19,061 nucleotides of DNA from DATKKG01 sp964475215 (GTDB lineage: Archaea; Thermoproteota; Nitrososphaeria; Conexivisphaerales; DTJL01). The notes under the pieces are model-generated. The model did no database searches. It saw only the letters and a program-made list of their open reading frames with translations, and was not told the origin of the DNA. The position numbers and the translations under genes were made by a program. The stretch's first letter is position 1, and every line of letters begins with the position of its first letter. Where the stretch lies: contig CAYYVT010000034.1 of assembly GCA_964475215.1 (NCBI GenBank), forward strand, positions 1 to 19,061, read 5' to 3'. Positions 14,731 to 19,061 of the stretch are shown in pieces.

Positions 14731-16107
14731 TCAGGCCCCAGGTCCTACTGTCACAGTCTTCGGCTTCTTGTTCATGAATAGGAAGTAGAAGGCGGCACCG
14801 AGGACCGCCACGACGCACACTGCTGCCGCCAAGGGCAACGTTAGGCTGCCGCCCCCTCCCCCGCCCCCGCCTGGAGTCGTGGTAACGATGGTGGTCTTGA
14901 TGATCGAAGTGGTCGATGTGGCCGGTGTGGTCGACATGGGCACGAAGGTCACCTGGACGGACTGGCTCGTCAAGTTGCCCGATCTGGCGGTGACGATGAC
15001 AGTTGTGGAAGTGGAAATGTAGGCGGGCACCGTCAGGGTGGCTGATGCCTTGCCGTTGGAGCCCGTTGTCACCGAGGCCGGCGTCATCATTCCAGGGCCC
15101 GACAAGGTAAAGGTGACCAGGACGTTGGCCATCGGGCCGTTGTTCTGGTCCAGGGCGGTCACCGTAATGGTCGAGCCTGACGAAGAAGATGTGTAGTTCA
15201 CCTCTGTAGGGCTGGCGGAGATAAGCAATGTGGTAAGCACCGGGGGAAGCGGCTCGCCTGTCGCGAATACGGAGACAGTGTTGGAGCCAAAGTTGCTTAC
15301 GAAGATCTCCCCCTTGGCCGGGTCGTAAGTTACTCCGTAGGGATTGACCCCGACGGTCACCGTGGAAACCACCGTGTTGGTGGAATCAGATATGATAGAG
15401 GTTGTGTTAGTCGCGTAATTCGCCACGAAGATCTCGCCCTTGGCAGAGGCGTAGGCTATCCCCTCGAGATTGCCTCCCACGTTGACTATGGCCACTACCG
15501 TGTTGGTGGAATCCGATATGACCGAGACGGTGCCGGATGCCCAGCTGGTTATGAAGACCTCCCCCTTGGTGGGGTCATAGGCTGCATCCTGTGGATTCGT
15601 TCCCACGCTCACGTTAGCCACCAATGCGTTGTTGGAGTCCGATATCACCGCGACGGAATTGGAGGCAGACGTCGGCACGAAGATCTCCCCCTTGGCGGAA
15701 TCATACGCGAGACCCTGGGCCTTGGAGCCCACCCCGAAGGTTGCAACAACGGCGTTGTTAGAATCTGATATGACTGAGATGGTGCCGGAATCATAGCAGC
15801 TCACGAAAATCTCGCCCTTGGCTGAGTCGTAGGCCGCACCCGAGGGCCCGCCACATACGTTCACCGTGGCCACCACGGAGTTGTTAGAATCTGATATGAC
15901 GGAGACCGTGTCAGTGGCATAGTTCGCCACGAAGATCTCGCCCTTGGCGGAATCGTAGGCCATCAGATTTGGTTGGGTTCCGACGTTTACAGTCACGCTG
16001 ACAGTTTGGCCACGCGCGACGTGGATAAAGGGAGCGGCCGAGACGAAGGAGACGACGAGCAGGACTAGAAGGGTTCCAAAAAGCTTAGACCCTCGATGCC
16101 TAGCCAT
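14731..16107 (-). CDS. YVTN beta-propeller surface protein with Ig-like domain
   Basis: A 458-residue surface protein. The signal peptide spans about residues 9-33. Residues 43-281 are six propeller units of 42 residues with YDSAKGEIFV followed by VSVISDSNN; the N-terminal QTVSVTVNV probably supplies the closing strand. Next is an Ig-like domain of bacterial Big_1 type (about 300-393: VTALDQNNGPMANVLVTFTL, TGSNGKASATLTVPA), a short Thr-rich stalk, eight glycines (413-420), a membrane segment (about 423-442), and a Lys-rich tail. It lacks the VPEFP motif, so it should stay anchored by its own helix. It is paralogous to the propeller at 2760-4076. The ATG at 16107 lies about 31 bases after a clear TATA box. 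Confidence 0.85.
   Translation of the reverse strand: MARHRGSKLFGTLLVLLVVSFVSAAPFIHVARGQTVSVTVNVGTQPNLMAYDSAKGEIFVANYATDTVSVISDSNNSVVATVNVCGGPSGAAYDSAKGEIFVSCYDSGTISVISDSNNAVVATFGVGSKAQGLAYDSAKGEIFVPTSASNSVAVISDSNNALVANVSVGTNPQDAAYDPTKGEVFITSWASGTVSVISDSTNTVVAIVNVGGNLEGIAYASAKGEIFVANYATNTTSIISDSTNTVVSTVTVGVNPYGVTYDPAKGEIFVSNFGSNTVSVFATGEPLPPVLTTLLISASPTEVNYTSSSSGSTITVTALDQNNGPMANVLVTFTLSGPGMMTPASVTTGSNGKASATLTVPAYISTSTTVIVTARSGNLTSQSVQVTFVPMSTTPATSTTSIIKTTIVTTTPGGGGGGGGSLTLPLAAAVCVVAVLGAAFYFLFMNKKPKTVTVGPGA
15265..15981 (-). repeat. Six tandem 126-base propeller-unit repeats
   Basis: Each unit encodes 42 residues and keeps recognisable DNA similarity, for example gaagatctcgcccttggc and gaatcngatatgac on the plus strand. 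Five units are complete and the sixth is shorter. Such near-identical units can expand or contract by recombination. Confidence 0.7.
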
Positions 16108-16133
16108 TACATTGAAGGCTACAGCACCGCCCT

Positions 16134-16142
16134 CTATAAATT
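16134..16142 (-). promoter_or_regulatory. TATA box of the 14731-16107 gene
   Basis: On the minus strand AATTTATAG, centred about 31 bases before the ATG at 16107; transcript start expected about five bases before the ATG. Confidence 0.5.
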
Positions 16143-16350
16143 ATCTTCCAGCCCAGGGGATCAAGCTTCTGGATTCTATGCGCCATCGCAGCTCCTATCA
16201 CTTTGAATTGGCCGAAACCGAAGGCGTTCGTGCAATTCTCATTTTAGCTACAAAGCGGACCTTCGCCGGCGCGTTCGTCGGCTCGGAATCTGCGCACGTT
16301 TTCAATGCGTTCCGCTAGACCTTGGTAGCATCCGAGACATCAGGTGGTCT

Positions 16351-16620
16351 CTATCCCTTGAACTCGACAGACAGCTCCCGTAGCATCCCACCAAGGTTCT
16401 CGACTGCATGAGACTCACCCTTGTCCGACCAAGAGAACTGTCCCTTCTTCACGTGAATCATCCCTGACTTCCCGTCCTCTCGCGTCGACTTGATTTTGCC
16501 CCCGTTCAGGGAGTAGGAGAAGCCTCTGTTATGAGAGTGCATGGGGATCTTCTGGCCCTTCCTCATGGTGATTTCGATGACGCGGACCAGGTCGTTTTCG
16601 AAGATCACCTTCACGGACAT
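16351..16620 (-). CDS. Small cupin-domain protein
   Basis: An 89-residue single cupin. The metal-binding pair His28-Ser-His30 sits in KIPMHSHNRG, and His71 in DKGESHAVEN matches the second cupin motif; the glutamate of motif 1 is not obvious. Small stand-alone cupins of this kind often bind a metal and a small ligand, so no substrate is claimed. ATG at 16620 suits the family, where FENDLVRVIE lies near the N-terminus. The frame stays open to TTG at 16746, two bases after the stop of the NHL-propeller gene, and a 131-residue form coupled to it is possible; the extra part has coding-like composition but no known domain. Confidence 0.75.
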   Translation of the reverse strand: MSVKVIFENDLVRVIEITMRKGQKIPMHSHNRGFSYSLNGGKIKSTREDGKSGMIHVKKGQFSWSDKGESHAVENLGGMLRELSVEFKG

Positions 16621-16748
16621 CGGAGCCGCTTCGATGATGTGTTTCGCCAAGGCCTTGGCGGCTGCATTCGTCCTTGCGTTATTTGAGCCGAACTGGACCT
16701 CTCCGCCTGGGAGGCTTTCCTCCAGCCAGCCTCTGGGCGGCCCCAAGC

Positions 16749-18029
16749 TCAGAGTGGCTTGGCGAGCCCGTTGGGCTTTAGCGAACCCATGACTCTGAAT
16801 CTGTGTTCCACGACCAACGCCGAAGCCACCGCCAGCACCACGACCAAGAATGCCGCCCCGCCCGGAAACTCAGGGACGGGAGTGCCCAGCGAGGTGCCAT
16901 ACCCGAGCACTCGTGCTGCCCCGTAGTCTGCTACCCAGAGATTACCGTTGGAATCGAACGTAATGCCCCAGGGGTGGTTCAGGGTCGTTGCAGTCGGAGA
17001 TAAGACGGGCGGAGTGGCGTCGCTCGTGAAGTTCGGCTGTCCTATCACCAAGCTTGCCGCTTCCCCTGTCGACAGCGGCGCGTTGTACTCGAGGACTCTG
17101 TTGTTTCCATAATCCGCGACCCATAAGTCATGACTGGAGTCGAAGGCGACGGCGTAGGGCAGGTCGAGGCCGGTCGGATCCGCGACCGTGCTGCTGTTCG
17201 TGAAGGTGTTCTGGCCTATCACCAGGCTCGCGTTCTCGTGGGTGACGAACGGCGTCGTGTACTCGAGGACTCGGATGCCGTCGGCGACCCATATGTTGCC
17301 ATTAGAATCGAAGGCGAGCCCCGAGGGAGTGCTCATTCCTGCCTTGGTGACCTGGTCGATGGCGGTGACGAAGTTCTTCTCGCCCAGGACAAGGGTCGCA
17401 GCCTCCCCTGTACTGAACGGAGCGGCGAACATGAGAACACGGCTGTTTAGGGCATCCGCAACCCACAGGTTTCCGCTGGAGTCGAATGCGATTCCCTCGG
17501 GCTGATTCAGCCCGGTGGCGGTGGTGGCCAACCCGCTATCCGTGAAGCCAGCCTGACCTATCACTAGGCTTGCCGCTTCTCCGGTCGTGAACGGAGACTT
17601 GTACTCCAAGATCCTGTTATTGCCCGTGTCTGAAACCCAGAGATTGCCATTGGGGTCGAAGGCGATCCCTTCAGGAGCGTCCAACCCGGTTGCTGAGGTG
17701 GCGAACGCATTGCCGGCAAAGCTCGTCTGGCCAATCACCAAGCTGGCCGCCTCGTGGGTGGAAAGCGGGGCCTTGTATTCCAGCACCCTGTTCGCCCCCT
17801 GGTCCACGACCCAGAGATTGCTGCCGGAGTCGAAGGCCTCCGCGCTCGCACCTACAAGTGCGGTCTGGCTCGCCGCCGGACTGAATGATGTGAGGCTCGA
17901 CTCGCCGATCACGAGCCCTGCCGCCTGGTCATTTGAAAGCGCGAAAGTCAGAGGAAGGGACCCCAGAAAAAGCACACAGACTGCGGCTAGAAAGATCATC
18001 CGCACCACGCGGGAGTCGAGAAACTTCAC
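16749..18029 (-). CDS. NHL-type beta-propeller with VPEFP sorting tail
   Basis: A 426-residue secreted protein and the second probable archaeosortase substrate. The signal peptide spans about residues 9-31. From residue 39 come six units of about 58 residues: LVIGQ, then EGIAFDSNGNLWVAD, then NNRVLEY, then STGEAAS. These are NHL-like strands forming a six-bladed propeller. There is almost no Thr stalk. The tail is VPEFP (385-389), a hydrophobic stretch of about 18 residues, then EHRFR and more basic residues, like the substrate at 2760-4076. The GTG at 18029 lies about 29 bases after a TATA box, so the transcript is probably leaderless. The cupin gene follows directly. NHL propellers usually bind proteins or ligands; the partner is unknown. 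Confidence 0.88.
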   Translation of the reverse strand: MKFLDSRVVRMIFLAAVCVLFLGSLPLTFALSNDQAAGLVIGESSLTSFSPAASQTALVGASAEAFDSGSNLWVVDQGANRVLEYKAPLSTHEAASLVIGQTSFAGNAFATSATGLDAPEGIAFDPNGNLWVSDTGNNRILEYKSPFTTGEAASLVIGQAGFTDSGLATTATGLNQPEGIAFDSSGNLWVADALNSRVLMFAAPFSTGEAATLVLGEKNFVTAIDQVTKAGMSTPSGLAFDSNGNIWVADGIRVLEYTTPFVTHENASLVIGQNTFTNSSTVADPTGLDLPYAVAFDSSHDLWVADYGNNRVLEYNAPLSTGEAASLVIGQPNFTSDATPPVLSPTATTLNHPWGITFDSNGNLWVADYGAARVLGYGTSLGTPVPEFPGGAAFLVVVLAVASALVVEHRFRVMGSLKPNGLAKPL

Positions 18030-18053
18030 AGGAGTCCGCCTTTCGGATTCTCG

Positions 18054-18063
18054 ATTATTATAC
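18054..18063 (-). promoter_or_regulatory. TATA box of the NHL-propeller gene
   Basis: On the minus strand GTATAATAAT, centred about 29 bases before GTG at 18029. Confidence 0.5.
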
Positions 18064-18106
18064 GTTGTCGCGGTTTTCCGTTCCCCGAAGTGGCATCATT
18101 TCTGCC

Positions 18107-18532
18107 TTAAGATTCAACCCGCTCGAACAGTCGTTTTCTCAACTCCAATACTGACTCGAAGTTCTCCAACGAAACCATCACGCCGAGGGTGACGTACAGC
18201 GCAGTAACACTACCTGGGAGGCCGCCCCCAACCTCAAGACTGGGCATCGTGCTGACAACGACGCGCAGCGCGACTCCCACCATGCCTAGAATCGCAGCGC
18301 CACCATATGCCCACGCCTTCAACTTCATGGAGTAGTATACGAAGATCATCCCCAGAACGATGATCGGAGTAACGAAGACTCCAGCAAACAGCCGCATTTC
18401 TGCCGAGCCGGTTGCGATTGTCACTGCGAATGCAAGGATGACGGCCGAAAGGAAGACTACGAGCAGGACAATGGCGGCTACCATGGTCACGCTAAGGGAA
18501 TTTCTGGACGACGGGTCCGCCTCCTCCTTCAC
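18107..18532 (-). CDS. Four-helix membrane protein, unknown function
   Basis: A 141-residue protein with about four membrane segments (about residues 15-37, 47-66, 71-92 and 103-125) and a charged C-terminus (ENFESVLELRKRLFERVES). No family is recognised. GTG at 18532 is the start; a minus-strand TATA-like CTTTAATCG at 18553-18561 lies about 25 bases upstream, as expected for a leaderless transcript. It is divergent from the small gene at 18572. Confidence 0.6.
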   Translation of the reverse strand: MKEEADPSSRNSLSVTMVAAIVLLVVFLSAVILAFAVTIATGSAEMRLFAGVFVTPIIVLGMIFVYYSMKLKAWAYGGAAILGMVGVALRVVVSTMPSLEVGGGLPGSVTALYVTLGVMVSLENFESVLELRKRLFERVES

Positions 18533-18571
18533 ATATGGTTGTAAAAACCGACCGATTAAAGCCTAATCCGT

Positions 18572-18766
18572 TTGATTCGGCTGCGGGTCCTGCTCTGGAC
18601 ATCGACGGCCGTCCTGGTAGCTCTGGCCATATCCGCCGATGTGTACTCCATACTAACTGGGAATCCGATCCATATTTCTCCTCAGCCCGTTCCCGGAGTC
18701 AGTTTCCTTCTATATATCGCAGGTCCGGAAGGCATCATTCCCAGCGGAAATAACGGGTCGCTATGA
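18572..18766 (+). CDS. Possible small secreted or membrane peptide
   Basis: A 64-residue frame from TTG. It begins with Arg residues and a hydrophobic segment (RLRVLLWTSTAVLVALAIS), then a short extracellular-like tail with a second weak hydrophobic stretch. A TATA-like TTGTAAAAA at 18539-18547 lies about 29 bases upstream. Its 3' end overlaps the end of the convergent ABC permease gene by 32 bases. No family is recognised; it could be chance. Confidence 0.35.
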   Translation: MIRLRVLLWTSTAVLVALAISADVYSILTGNPIHISPQPVPGVSFLLYIAGPEGIIPSGNNGSL

Positions 18767-19061
18767 ATGCAAAGATGACGGTGTAGACAACCAGCGTAAC
18801 AAAGGTAGCATATGGAGGGGCCTGATTGAAGGCTGAATCAAGCAGGGCCCTGACTGCCGCGCCCGATGGAGAATAGTATATGATCGTCGCCAACGGCCCA
18901 CCCACTAGTTCAGGAGGAGTCCACAGACCCGACAGGAACATCAAACCAAAGGCGAACGCCCCGCCCAGGCCGGTAGCGACGGCCTGTGAGGGAGCTACGG
19001 CGACGAGAACCAAGCCTAGGGAGAAGATGACCGCGATCGAGAGGACGATTGAGAGGATGAA
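18735..19061 (-). CDS. ABC-2 type permease, C-terminal part (cut by window end)
   Basis: The frame is open through position 19061, so the gene begins beyond the window. The visible 108 residues include the typical final part of ABC-2 permeases: a helix with AVATGLGGAFAFGLMFLSG, then GLWTPPEL and IIYYSPSGAAVRALLDSAF, then a last membrane segment ending in RYFRWE. The short loop after LSGLWTP matches the family's conserved region. An ATP-binding partner is expected just upstream, outside the window. The substrate is unknown. Confidence 0.8.
   Translation of the reverse strand, partial: FILSIVLSIAVIFSLGLVLVAVAPSQAVATGLGGAFAFGLMFLSGLWTPPELVGGPLATIIYYSPSGAAVRALLDSAFNQAPPYATFVTLVVYTVIFAFIATRYFRWE

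Noticed and set aside
16112..16318. 68-residue plus-strand frame between two minus-strand genes
   Set aside because: It overlaps the promoter of the 14731-16107 gene and has no domain features.
17130..18192. Several plus-strand frames opposite the NHL propeller
   Set aside because: They are mirror frames of the repeated propeller units and share their periodicity.

Overview
The window most likely comes from an archaeon, probably of the Thermoproteota (Nitrososphaeria or Bathyarchaeia-like), with moderately high G+C. Three things support this. There is an archaeosortase beside a substrate carrying a VPEFP C-terminal sorting signal. There are many secreted proteins with Ser/Thr-rich stalks and one terminal membrane anchor. 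Several genes have TATA-like boxes about 25-31 bases before an ATG, GTG or TTG start, the pattern of leaderless archaeal transcripts. No rRNA, convincing tRNA, CRISPR array or intact insertion sequence was found, so lineage rests on protein families and promoter style only.

Layout. (1) 1-4076: a stalked lectin-like surface protein on the plus strand faces a minus-strand operon of a VPEFP-tailed beta-propeller protein followed by an archaeosortase. (2) 4077-5736: a gap holding a decayed copy of the 3' end of a Fic gene, then a DUF2332 gene. (3) 5896-7845: a class III nucleotide cyclase fused to TolB-like and TPR regions. (4) 8258-9919: a two-gene ABC exporter on the minus strand whose ATPase appears frameshifted at its start. 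(5) 10155-11557: a Fic protein with a C-terminal helix-turn-helix, two matching palindromes around its TATA box, and dispersed repeats on both sides. (6) 11632-14494: a small membrane peptide, two adjoining secreted proteins, a divergent membrane-bound winged-helix protein and an N-anchored secreted protein. (7) 14731-18029: a YVTN propeller with an Ig-like domain, a small cupin, and an NHL propeller that is a second VPEFP substrate. (8) 18107-19061: small membrane proteins and the end of another ABC-2 permease cut by the window edge.

How it fits together. Much of the window builds the cell surface. Four proteins end in a C-terminal membrane segment, but only two carry VPEFP, so two anchoring routes seem to coexist; the archaeosortase would process the VPEFP pair. 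The most unusual regulatory structure is at the Fic gene: two inverted repeats with the same 9-8-9 geometry, 41 bases apart centre to centre, flank the TATA box. The Fic protein has its own DNA-binding domain, so autoregulation is a reasonable hypothesis. The same 3' region of Fic, including sequence beyond the stop codon, recurs 7 kb upstream as a relic, so this locus has been copied or moved.
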